Assembly: GCA_905147135.1 (NCBI GenBank)
Contig: LR990050.1
Coordinates: 9,360,001-9,424,000 of the forward strand
Length of the DNA stretch: 64,000 bases
Direction: 5' to 3'
From: Blastobasis lacticolella
Lineage: Eukaryota > Arthropoda > Insecta > Lepidoptera > Blastobasidae
Positions within the stretch are counted from its first letter, which is position 1; every line of letters begins with the position of its first letter. The notes beneath the pieces were generated by a model, which saw nothing but the letters and a program-made list of their open reading frames with translations, did not search any database and had not been told where the DNA came from. Below are positions 24,601 through 32,599 of this stretch, piece after piece. The position numbers and the translations under genes are program-made.

Positions 24601-27443
24601 ATTTCAATTTGCCCCCGAATCGGCGGCCGCCATACTCGTTTACAACGTAATAATGAAAGCGTAACATGTGTATGCATGGCGGCGTGATCTTTAAAGTTGA
24701 GTCGTAAACTTATCAGAAGATTAGGTGCTTTCTATATAGGTAGTCGACGGTAAATACCTAATGCCCAACGGATGCTTTCGAGTTCTTCGAGCTTTCGACA
24801 GCGTCGACGCTCTGCAAAGCCAAATTAGCCGTTGTTCATCATTTACAGAATTCTGTGCTGAGTATTTTCACTTAACGACGAAGTTTAAACTACTTACTTT
24901 TGTTCATCTACTACTATTACTACAGTTTACGGCCCAGTATCCGTACACCGTCGTCCTGTAATTCGCAATTTGAAGGGCAACTGTTGTTTCCCAGTTGCAC
25001 GGATTGCGGCGGCTGATGCAGGGCGATGCGCGTCACCCGAAGGCGCCGTTGGGCAACAACTTCCGCCCACCGCAGCCGCTACACCACCGCGCTGTACGCA
25101 CCAACATCGACTTCGATCTTAGCAAGGTGAGAAAATGTCCACCACCAGATACCATATGAGTATGATGTTTAAATAAATATTACTAACCTAGTTTTGACAC
25201 ATTTGTCGGCGATCGGTCAGTAGAAACAATGAGCGCTTTTTGGAACGTGACGATATTATCGTGAATGTCCACGTTATAGGGAAGAGGTGGCATGAAGGGG
25301 ACATTTTTGACGTTTTAGGTGCGAATGGTTGTGCTCCTGGGTTGCCACAGACCAAACATATTGTCGTCTTGAAACGTTTCTTAGTTCACTGATTATTTGA
25401 CTTATTCCTTTCAATACGTGTCCCTTTCATGCCACTTCTCCCCTATATCACGGACGTCCACGATAATATCGTTACGTTACAATTTATAAAAGCGGCCAAT
25501 AACAGCTGCTGACGCAGCACGATTGTAATTTTATGACTTGTTTGCAGTGCAATCTGGCATTTTCGAATTTGGAACTGATTTTACACCTGAACCGCACCCT
25601 CATATGAAACCGAATACAGCGCTAATTGCACCGAAATTGTGTCTCTCACAACTTACAAAATTACAATCGAGTAGCGTCAGGTGCTTCAGCACTTGTACGT
25701 ATTCGATTTGCGTTCATTTCTGATCCGGTTTTTCCGTCCCGTAATTCTATGTTCCCCTCGTGGGTGTCGTACAAGGCGACCAATGTTTTCGAGGAAAAAG
25801 ATTTAGTCTCTATAGACTGGAAAATGGGCAGTAGCGTTTTCCATTGTTATATCTATAACACTGCGATCTCCAACCCACCTGCCGATCGTGAAGATTATAG
25901 CAATAACCTCTCCGAAAGAGGCCCTAAATTCTGCAGTAGACTGATATGCGTTTCGTATTCGGTTTGTACAGAATTAATAGGACGACCAAACCGGATTAGT
26001 AACGAATACGAATTGGTTTCGAAACCAAATCTGTATAGTATAAGCGCGGAAAGGCCGATAAATAAAACCCAACAGGCACAATGTTGGTACTTATTTCTAA
26101 GAGTTATTAGGAAAGATAACGTAGCTAAGTAAGACTTCGTATTTAAAGAAATTATTTTAGAAATCCACAAATTTCTAACAATATCATCAGGACTCGTTAT
26201 TATTTTGGGCGCCCATAACCTACTTATGCTAACATATCGATGGCGTAAAGTTTCTTAAACTTCACACTTTAAGGAAATGGTGAAAATGGCCCAACTGCAA
26301 AGTTCCCAGCGTGCGGTCGGACCGTCAGCAAACTTCGAGGTCCCACCAAGCGGGCTTACCACATCATTCACAACTACAATTGCTATTATTTATGAATTTC
26401 AAGCACTTAGTAGGGCTTAGAGGTTTTTTTTTATATCGATAGGTGCACACGCACAGCTCAAATTATTGGATGGATCGAGCTAATATTTAGCATGCAGTAG
26501 GCACTCGTATCTCGCATCATGCAGGAAAGAGGCAAACCGGGAATGGGAACATATTATGAAATAAAATTACGAAAAATTACACACGCGGGCAAAAGCTAAT
26601 ACTTATTAATTATAATATTGCAAAATACCAGACTCGCCGACCCGCCGACATAGCCCGGCAACATAGCACGGTGGCCTGAGCATAGAATCATCTAAAGGAT
26701 AAGCGCCCGTGCATGCCACCCGCGTCGGCGGCTATCGGCGGCTTCCGATTTGTACTCAATCATGCCCAGCGACACTCAATTCGCATTAACGTCATCATCA
26801 TACCAGCCGAAAGACGCCACTGCTGGGCATAGGCCTCCATCAGAGATTTCCACAAAGGCCGGTCCTGTGCCTTCCATATTTAGCTGACATAATCGACGTA
26901 ATTGTCGATATTATTGAAGTAATTGTCGATATTATTGATTCGCAATTATGTGAATCCGCCGACAAACCCGGCGAATCGGCTTTATTGTATATTGCGCTTG
27001 TCAAGCCATGTTTTCGTTTCAGTTCCCCGGGAAAACATGCCCCAGCATGCACCGGAATATGCATTATAAAGGTGAGTTCACGTTATTATCTAAATATTAT
27101 AACTATTTTGTGTACTAAAAATTATATTTTACGACAGTAAAATTAGTAATTCGTTTAGAGTAACTTCACCAGTTGACAATCACGATGTGTTTAGATAATA
27201 AATTCATAGAGTTGTTGATTTTCGAATTTTTATACAATTGGACAAGCCACATCGCAGAACACAGAATGTTGGTCATGACCTACTTCGACCTCTTGAACAA
27301 CCTTGTCACAGTAAATAAAAAATAAAATGACGTGATTGGTTATGTGCATGACGCACAAAGTTGAGACAAAGTTGGTTAAAGTGTTTGAATTTTTTTACAA
27401 AGATTTCCTTTTTTTTGCAGCCAAAAGCTGGACACAATATTGA
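12584..27443 (+). CDS. CA10: Carbonic anhydrase-related protein, CA10/CA11 (CARPA/CARPB) type; 9 exons, 5'-incomplete
   Basis: Spliced exons: 12584-12634, 17036-17172, 17714-17905, 19158-19253, 21513-21579, 22005-22159, 24995-25126, 27023-27071, 27421-27443. All introns are GT-AG and the phases agree, giving 299 residues with no internal stop, then TGA. Diagnostic segments are EEWWTYDG, FWGLINPEW, GRRQSPVNLEP, SNTGHSV, NITGGPLSY, FGSEH, YMTYDGSTTAP, NKPIYIT and LGNNFRPPQP, the alpha-carbonic anhydrase fold as modified in the CA10/CA11 branch. Aligned by eye to CA2, ligand positions 94 and 96 are His (17834-17836, 17840-17842) and 119 is Gln (19161-19163), so it should be catalytically dead. 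Cys residues in SLCNKG and PACFE sit where extracellular family members form a disulfide; a further Cys lies near the C terminus (KTCPS). Vertebrate CA10/CA11 are secreted neurexin ligands, so an extracellular synaptic role is inferred. The signal-peptide exon is missing; CARPA and CARPB cannot be told apart without phylogeny. Confidence 0.95.
12855..12899. repeat. 18-bp inverted repeat (hairpin)
   Basis: The left arm 12855-12872 'aaaacggaaaacgtaaaa' pairs with the right arm 12882-12899 'ttttacgttttctgtttt' with one mismatch and a 9-base loop. It lies in intron a-b, 220 bases after the exon a donor. Confidence 0.7.
14488..14730 (-). mobile_element. Interspersed repeat, 'aaaatccgttgcgtag' family (intronic)
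   Basis: On the plus strand: 'tatctatacatagtatagaa', 'gaaactacgcaacggatttt', 'agagtgattcaagaggaagg', then 'gtagtcgcgccaggtcc'. This is the reverse complement of the layout at 7196-7395. It lies in the 4.4-kb intron of the CA10-like gene. Confidence 0.75.
17036..17172 (+). CDS. CA10: CA10-like exon b (core start, QSPVN motif)
   Basis: After completing the split Gly codon it encodes PAFWGLINPEW, then SLCNKGRRQSPVNLEP and a tail ending IDKHR (45 full codons). The acceptor is 'cccatactcag' and the donor 'agg|gtgagt'. RRQSPVN is the carbonic anhydrase QSPVNI motif. The Cys in SLCNKG is the first of the likely disulfide pair. The intron before it is 4.4 kb, the longest in the visible gene. Confidence 0.95.
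17200..17330 (-). mobile_element. LINE 3'-end trace, 'cataacagtccactg' motif
   Basis: 'ggtctcataacagtccactg' followed by 'tcggatatgagcctgctcta' is a diverged form of the common 3' terminus of a lepidopteran LINE, in minus orientation. Intronic. Confidence 0.4.
17714..17905 (+). CDS. CA10: CA10-like exon c (first two zinc-ligand positions)
   Basis: 64 codons, phase 0 at both ends (acceptor 'tgtccccag', donor 'gag|gtaagt'). It starts INGLISNTGHSV and contains NITGGPLSY, EIHIHYG and FGSEH. EIHIHYG aligns with the CA2 QFHFHWG segment, so both His ligand positions are kept, where vertebrate CA10 has Arg at the first. NET and NIT are potential N-glycosylation sites. Confidence 0.97.
18084..18160 (-). 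mobile_element. LINE 3'-end fragment, as at 52916
   Basis: 'aagcaaacaagctctcggcc' followed by 'tgcctgatggtaaggagtta' closely matches 52926-52970 in the decayed LINE downstream. Intronic, in the intron between exons c and d. Confidence 0.6.
18790..18955. other. GC-rich patch in intron c-d
   Basis: A run rich in CG dinucleotides (for example 'gcgagcgggcgtgcgccgcg') in otherwise AT-rich intron sequence. No ORF or repeat family recognised. It could be a regulatory element or an unmethylated patch; function unknown. Confidence 0.35.
19158..19253 (+). CDS. CA10: CA10-like exon d (third zinc ligand replaced by Gln)
   Basis: 32 codons, phase 0 (acceptor 'ttttgttacag', donor 'cag|gtaaag'). It starts IQIFGFNSQLYSNF. 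The Gln at 19161-19163 aligns with CA2 His119. The NFS triplet is a potential glycosylation site. The exon ends GIVSISLLLQ, the core strand that is GLVVVSIFIK in vertebrate CA10. Confidence 0.95.
21513..21579 (+). CDS. CA10: CA10-like exon e
   Basis: 22 codons plus one base (acceptor 'ctttatttcag', donor 'gcg|gtaagt'). It encodes LGDLSNPELRIL and then TEELENIKYG; SNP matches the VSDSSNPF stretch of CA10. The split Gly codon is completed by the next exon. Confidence 0.93.
21788..21850 (-). mobile_element. LINE 3'-end, 'catcataacagtccactgc' motif
   Basis: 'catcattatcatcataacag' followed by 'tccactgcaggacttagggc' is the typical terminus of a lepidopteran LINE with a GAT-type tail, minus orientation. 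It ends about 150 bases before the exon f acceptor. Confidence 0.6.
22005..22159 (+). CDS. CA10: CA10-like exon f (TYDGSTTAP segment)
   Basis: It completes Gly, then gives 51 codons ending at 'caacag|gtgggc'; the acceptor is 'caccaacag'. It contains LSVRGLLPDTEYYMTYDG, STTAPACFETVTW and NKPIYITKQQ. The TTAP segment corresponds to CA2 LTTPP; the Thr199 position is kept and Thr200 is Ala. The Cys in PACFE is the second Cys of the likely extracellular disulfide. Confidence 0.97.
24175..24312. mobile_element. Short inverted-repeat element, copy 4, with internal GGTCTAC repeats
   Basis: Begins 'actgtcctaattggcaacgg', has 'gaccaataggcaacctcaaa' in the core, and ends 'cgtacgatagttggcaatt'. The left arm carries a short tandem 'cggtcta' expansion (24207-24230) absent from other copies. 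It lies in the intron between exons f and g. Confidence 0.75.
24995..25126 (+). CDS. CA10: CA10-like exon g (NNFRPPQP segment)
   Basis: 44 codons, phase 0 (acceptor 'ttgtttcccag', donor 'aag|gtgaga'). It includes LHGLRRLMQGD, LGNNFRPPQPLHHR and VRTNIDFDLSK, matching the DNFRPVQPLNNR and IRTNINF segments of CA10. Confidence 0.97.
25244..25478. mobile_element. Foldback element (MITE-like) with ~60-bp inverted arms
   Basis: The left arm 25244-25303 starts 'aacgtgacgatattatcgtg' and the right arm 25419-25478 ends 'cgataatatcgttacgtt'. Compared as reverse complements the arms agree over about 60 bp with roughly seven mismatches by eye. The pairing may extend outward into 'gcgctttt' / 'aaaagcgg'. 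The 115-bp centre has no coding frame. It lies in the intron just after exon g. Confidence 0.8.
25538..26140 (+). other. Intronic open frames without recognisable domain
   Basis: A 168-codon plus-strand frame spans 25626-26132 within the intron between exons g and h; no motif or signal is recognisable. The DNA contains short inverted repeats (the 16-bp palindrome 'ttggtttcgaaaccaa' at 26013-26028), which suggests repeat-derived DNA. Probably not a gene. Confidence 0.3.
26430..26605. mobile_element. Interspersed repeat trace ending 'cgggcaaaagctaatac'
   Basis: The terminal 'acacgcgggcaaaagctaat' is a frequent end of lepidopteran non-LTR-derived repeats, also seen at 44985-45000. The rest is diverged; strand not assigned. 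Confidence 0.35.
26785..26880 (-). mobile_element. LINE 3'-end fragment (RTE-like)
   Basis: 'cgtcatcatcataccagccg' followed by 'gccactgctgggcataggcc' and 'ccacaaaggccggtcctgtg' is the reverse complement of the LINE end seen at 51275-51375. It lies just upstream of exon h. Confidence 0.65.
26898..26939. repeat. 21-bp tandem repeat, two copies
   Basis: The unit 'gtaattgtcgatattattga' plus one base occurs at 26898-26918 and 26919-26939; the copies differ only in that last base. A partial third unit precedes it ('cgtaattgtcg' context). Intronic. Confidence 0.8.
27023..27071 (+). CDS. CA10: CA10-like exon h (C-terminal Cys)
   Basis: 16 codons plus one base (acceptor 'ttcgtttcag', donor 'aaag|gtgagt'): FPGKTCPSMHRNMHYK. 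The Cys aligns with the Cys in the vertebrate CA10 segment GKDCPNN. Confidence 0.92.
27421..27443 (+). CDS. CA10: CA10-like exon i (stop codon)
   Basis: Acceptor 'ccttttttttgcag' at 27407-27420. It completes an Ala codon, then encodes KSWTQY and TGA (27441-27443). The Trp matches the Trp of the vertebrate VNEWLLK ending, which supports the short terminal exon. Confidence 0.85.
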
Positions 27444-28350
27444 AGATACTCGCTAAACGGTAGGCATTCATATAAACTAAATAGCTTCTAGTAGAAAAAA
27501 ATATTATAGGTATAGATTATACATAGTACCTAAGTAACTTGTATATAAATCCTGTACAGTCTTGTTGGCATATCTCGCTTATAACTAACAAGAATACAAA
27601 GTAAACTTTTTATTTATCATAAACTTTGTACTATAAATTATAACGACAAAATAGTAAAGACTATCTTTAGATTTTTCAGTAGTAAGTTATGTCTAGTCAA
27701 TTTAAGTATATTATGGAAGTACATAATATTTAAGTAGATAATTATTTTATATCGGCCTCTAAAATTAGGTAAAACATACAATAACATCAAATATTTTCGG
27801 ATAGATTGTTCAACCATATCATCGGTCTTGCTATCAGTGCATTGTACCTTATTCGTAGAGTAGTAAGTAATATTTATTAAATATTTCATAGAATTATATA
27901 AACTTAATAATAGACAACGTGAACGGTTTTGTATCCTGTACACTGGTAGATGTTATTATTGTGCGTTTCTAATAAATACATTTATTGTAAAGATTTTATA
28001 TTCTAACCTATTCACGTGATTGACTTCGTCTTCGAAATATTATTGAAAGGTAATAGTAATAATTATAATTATTTAAATAAAATAAAATATTATATCATTT
28101 TGTCAACGCTTAATTGTAAATGTCCCCTTATCTGTAACCATATCATATTACTCATTGTGTAATTTACAAAATGTTTTGATAAAATTCTAATTATACGTAC
28201 ATTTATGTACATTGCTGAGAAGCAAAGGCATCTATAGCTTTAATAACTTACAACTTAGTAACTACCCATCCTTGCATAGCAACATAATATATCCCTTGAT
28301 TGTGTAATGTATACTGGCCAGCTTTCTTCGAGGTTCTAGAAAATAAATTA
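27444..28350 (+). other. Probable 3' UTR of the CA10-like gene with poly(A) signals
   Basis: AT-rich sequence directly after the stop. AATAAA hexamers occur at 27971-27976 and 28342-28347, with a further AT-rich cluster near 28078-28090. No coding frame is convincing on either strand. Which signal is used cannot be told from sequence alone. Confidence 0.5.
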
Positions 28351-29220
28351 TAATTTTAATTAAATAATGTAAAAAAAACCTGTCTCTCATTTAATTCCGT
28401 TTCTGTCCTACATTCAAATACAGTCTGATCTCTCTGTTCAGGTAACTAAGTATCATCTCGATTTAAATCTTTATGGGTCTATTCTGATCCGTGGTATCTT
28501 TTTAGCTGCGTCGCAAAGTCTGCGATCACAAGTTTAAAAATATACTTCCCTCTAATGCAATGGAGCGAAGCCGTCTGTTCCAGTGTTACCTCCGCTCCCG
28601 CGTTTGAATAAAAAGCTCATTTGAATTCTATGAGAATCGGAATTGCTCTGCTTTTCGCCGTACTAACTTAATTTAATCGAGTCCCATCGCATTGTCCTTC
28701 ACCTTTGCATTAGATACTGCTAATAACGTAAAGGTGGCGCAGGAAATATTGGAGGCAATTCCTTTTATTGGAATGGGGTGACGCCCGCCGGAATATGCTT
28801 TATTCGGCTAATGCGTATTTGACACGTTTTTTTTATCATCGCAATCAAATGATGATGATTTATTTAACCGTTAGCGGAATTTCCTTATTTTCATCGGTCG
28901 GTTAGCAGGAGATTAAGATATCGCGAAATAAATCGCAGATTTGCCGGAACCGGAACGCGGCGCGCCGGCGTTATTGGGAAAGTTTCCTTCGGCCGCGCTA
29001 ATAGACTTACACAAATTGAGTTCGTTAAAAATAATAACCCTGGAACGACGCTTATCCCCTCATCATATTGAAAATTTAACTATCGTTATACGAGCAAGAG
29101 TTACAAACAGTAGCACAAATACGTACGATTATTTCATGTTTTTGGCTGTTTGTTGGTGTTTAGATAAATGCACAACACATTCTCTTGTATCCTGTGGCTC
29201 AACACTACCTGCTCAATATT
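28351..29220. other. Intergenic, unassigned
   Basis: No gene recognised. The 28740-29000 stretch has mixed GC content with unique-looking sequence ('ttgccggaaccggaacgcgg') and no visible repeat family, so it could hold regulatory sequence. This is a guess from composition only. Confidence 0.3.
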
Positions 29221-29367
29221 CCTGTCTCAATTTCTGTAAAGGTTGCCTGGAAGAGATCGCTTGTAGCGATAAGGCCACCTTTCCTCATATGTGTTCCTTG
29301 TTACTGTAACCGATTTATAATGTTATTTTTTTATGAGCAATAAAGTGTTTATCTATCTATCTATCTA
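29221..29367 (+). mobile_element. LINE 3' end with stem-loop and ATCT tail
   Basis: 'ggttgcctggaagagatcgc', the stem 'atcgct-tgt-agcgat' (29256-29270), 'aaggccacc', then 'gagcaataaagtgtttatct' and an ATCT microsatellite (29350-29366). This is the usual terminal arrangement of an abundant lepidopteran LINE. Confidence 0.7.
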
Positions 29368-30111
29368 CGTTTAGTTGGAACTAAAATAACAAATCACTTT
29401 CGTAAATCGCTACTCAACTCAGGTTGTACGTAGTATTTTTTTCTCTATGGCTCAGGTAAGAATGGCCGCCTGCGTAAATCAACGTAAGTAAATACCTACA
29501 AAGACGGAATCTATCTTCGCGCTTGCACAAATAACTCAGACGCCCCTAACATCCTTGATATTTCCATTTATTTTTCCTGTCGCAACTTGTATTTTCAGTA
29601 GATTTTGATAGGAAATATTTTTTGTCGTACCAATCCAACGTATACAGGAATCAAGGAGTAAAGGTGTGTTTACACAGGCGGCTAAACGCGCGGGCGGGCT
29701 CGGCTCGAGTGATGCTTGGGACGAGTGTGTGAGCGCCGCTCCAGTCTGTTTGCTCTTTATACGAGTGACGGAGATTTGGCTTCAACCCGCCGAGGTGTGC
29801 ACTTTGCTACAAATGCAAATGTTGAATTAATATAAGTAAGTTGAAATATTAATCTGTTTAATATTTAATTTAATTTAATATACTTATTGTATTTCTTAGA
29901 CCAAGGGAAGGCCCTTTTGCTCGGTTATTCTGACCGCTAATAACAAAAAAGTGGTTTAACACCCGAAAGTAAGTTTAATATAGCACGAGGTATATGTACA
30001 AGTATGTGATTTTGTGTTCTTTACGGTCCATCTGATGGAAAGTGATTTTCATCACACAGTGGTGACAGACAGTAGTGTAAAAGTTTATAAACAAACTGTT
30101 TTATTGAACAC

Positions 30112-30320
30112 TAATGGACCCGGCGGACATACGCCTACTTTACAAGGGTAAAGTACCCTTTTTTTCTTGTTTATAAATTTCCTCTTGAATCACTCTGTCT
30201 ATTATTAGCCGAATTAAAATCCGTTGCGTAGTTAAAAATATCTAAGCGTAAATAGATACATTTATAGAAATATAGGGACAGGCGGCGGGAAGCTAATTTG
30301 TTTTATGCTATTTATATATT
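30112..30320 (+). mobile_element. Interspersed repeat, 'aaaatccgttgcgtag' family
   Basis: 'atggacccggcggacatacg', 'cctcttgaatcactctgtct', 'aattaaaatccgttgcgtag', 'tctaagcgtaaatagataca' and 'ttgttttatgcta' appear in the same order as in the 7196-7395 copy. Confidence 0.75.
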
Positions 30321-31330
30321 TTACCGATACGAAGTGCAAACCTGTACAAAGTGCAAAAATTCATCTACTTCTTCATCATCATAATCAACAGCTGCTGAAT
30401 TTACGCTTCCTCTACATTCATCAAATGAAAGAATTGTCATATTTTTGTTCAAACCAGCATATAGCCCAAACAATTTTACGCAACGATTTTCACATTTAGA
30501 TTTCAAGTAATAAAAAGGCAAGGGATAAGGTAAGCCGGCAAGGTAAGGAATTTATCATTAAAAAACCTAAGTGAAATCTACGAATCAAAATCTTGTTGAG
30601 AGACAATCCATAGTCCCAGTGTTTTTATAGCTCTAATGTGGCAAACAAGCTTAAGCGATATTGATTGCATTAAAATAACTATCGAAAATCTACCACCTCT
30701 AATGAATGGAGAAACTAGAAACGTGCATTTATAGCTAGTTACAGTAGCGACCCAAAGTTCGTCGAGTCGGGCGCGACTCAAGTGTGTGCTCAAGCCGAGT
30801 GTGAGCTCCGACACTCGAGCCAAGAGTGTGTTTGAGTTTTATTCGAACGAAGATGCGACATCGCCGCGTTGATGTATGCACTGCGCTTAATATTAGAAAA
30901 GAGAAAAAACACGAACGACTAAACTTCTGAACAAACGGTGAACAACTTAAAGTCATAATTCTGAGAGCAAGTTGTTATGAGACACGTTGCTCTGTACACA
31001 AATAGTTTGTTACCCAAACGCAGAGACATGCCACTGAACTTGTAGCATGGAAGCGTTAAAGCTCTCGTTAAAACTTTGGTTGGATTATGCAGTGCGCCAC
31101 GTACGCTACATGCGATATTTGTGTCGTTGGCATTTTTATGGAGTATGTTTTTATTTTACGGTACAGGGTTTTTCTTCATAATGTAATACCAATCCCACCA
31201 AAAGCTAGTCAAATGTTGAGGTTGTGTAAAAGGTGAGTATGTGTAAATAATGAAACTATTCAAATTTGAAAAGTCATATTTTAACACACAAACAACAACA
31301 TTGCTTTGAAAACATTGCTGAAGCAGAAAA

Positions 31331-31370
31331 AAATAAATTTTATAAAAGATAGTGTTTATAAAATTTATTT
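31331..31370. repeat. 16-bp perfect inverted repeat (AT hairpin)
   Basis: 'aaataaattttataaa' at 31331-31346 and its exact complement 'tttataaaatttattt' at 31355-31370, with an 8-base loop. It is AT-only, so chance in an AT-rich genome is possible. Confidence 0.7.
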
Positions 31371-31807
31371 AAGACTGTTATTACGTTCTTATAAATAAAG
31401 TTCAGAATTGTCTACAGAACTTGGCACCCGTTTAGATCTCAAGTCTTTTGTCGGTGAAGTCAACATCCGATTCCGAGTCGATTAATCTTATTTAGGTAGT
31501 TATTGTAGATATTCGTTCATAGATTTACCTTCAATCTGTAGATTTTTTTATATCTAGTGAAGTTACAATATGATGATGATAGTAACAGTATGATTTTGCC
31601 AACAGGATGACGATTACAAATTGGCACAGAGGTGGCAGGAAAATCATAAATTTGGCCAAACGCCAACTATCGTTGGCGGAGGATGGAAGTCCTCCAAAAT
31701 TCAATATTACCCAGATACCTTTCATAATTTTAATATTTTGTTGAACATATTTTACTTTACTTTAATAGGAGTAAAGTTTAAAGTACCTACTTGTGTGAAG
31801 TACCTAC

Positions 31808-31985
31808 CGTCGGTGGCAGTGGTAATGTTATCCGACTCGCAAGCAAAAGGTACTGGTTCGAATCCCACTGCCGCCATGTACCAATGACACTTTTCTGAGC
31901 TGCATGGTGAGGGAAACATAGCGATGAAACCTGCACATTCAGGCGACTGAATCTGAAACCATGCTGTGCAGTCTTTACTCGCTAT
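31808..31985 (+). mobile_element. SINE family 1, tRNA-derived 5' half
   Basis: Head 'cggtggcagtggtaatgtta' (A-box-like) and B box 'ggttcgaatcc' at 31855-31865, then 'gccatgtaccaatgacactt', 'cgatgaaacctgcacattca' and 'ggcgactgaat'. The 3' half is missing. The head could carry RNA polymerase III promoter boxes. Confidence 0.75.
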
Positions 31986-32168
31986 CAATGGAAATTATTG
32001 TTCTCAAAATTAAATCATATTTTGCAATCGATTTCGTTTGCGCAAAATTCAATAGGTTTTTGTGCCCTATGTATGACCAAAGATGTAGTCGTCATAACAA
32101 ACTGCCATAATCGCATTGACATAATTAAAAGTAGAACATGTAAAAATGAATGAAATGTTGAACGTAAC

Positions 32169-32330
32169 GCGATTGAAGAAGTTTATCATATCATAATGGA
32201 ATGTGTGCGGAACGAACAACTAAGAGTGGTAGAACTAATTGTACATTTTTTTGGACAGTTGGTGGATGTTAGTTCTCTAGCGTTTCCTCTGTCTAGAGGG
32301 AGGCCCAAGAAATATATAAATTGGTTAGGA
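32169..32330 (+). pseudogene. Possible LINE ORF2 C-terminal scrap
   Basis: One frame reads AIEEVYHIIMECVRNEQLR and, later, GRPKKYINWLG before a stop. 'EE..HI.MEC..NE' resembles the cysteine-containing tail of LINE-encoded proteins. Short and weak. Confidence 0.35.
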
Positions 32331-32599
32331 TAGGTTTGAATCATATTAATAAAAGCACTAGCATATAGCACCCATTTGAATAAAAGCATTTCAATATGCT
32401 TTTATCTAACTAAGCGAACTAAGTAATGATTTGGAGCGATTTAGAGTCTGTTTTTTATGTGTAATTTTATTTTTTAACTGTGTGCCATTTTTATCTAGTC
32501 TTAAGTGTATACAATACTGTATATAACAATAATTGAGTAATGATTAAAAAAATACATCCGAAAAATTATTCAGTCCATAGCTCTAGTAAAACGCTACAG

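Noticed and set aside
26013..26028. 16-bp palindrome 'ttggtttcgaaaccaa' as a regulatory operator
   Set aside because: A single occurrence in an intron with other repeat-like sequence; nothing ties it to regulation.
29340..29367. ATCT repeats as an independent microsatellite
   Set aside because: Better explained as the terminal tail of the LINE 3' end immediately upstream.
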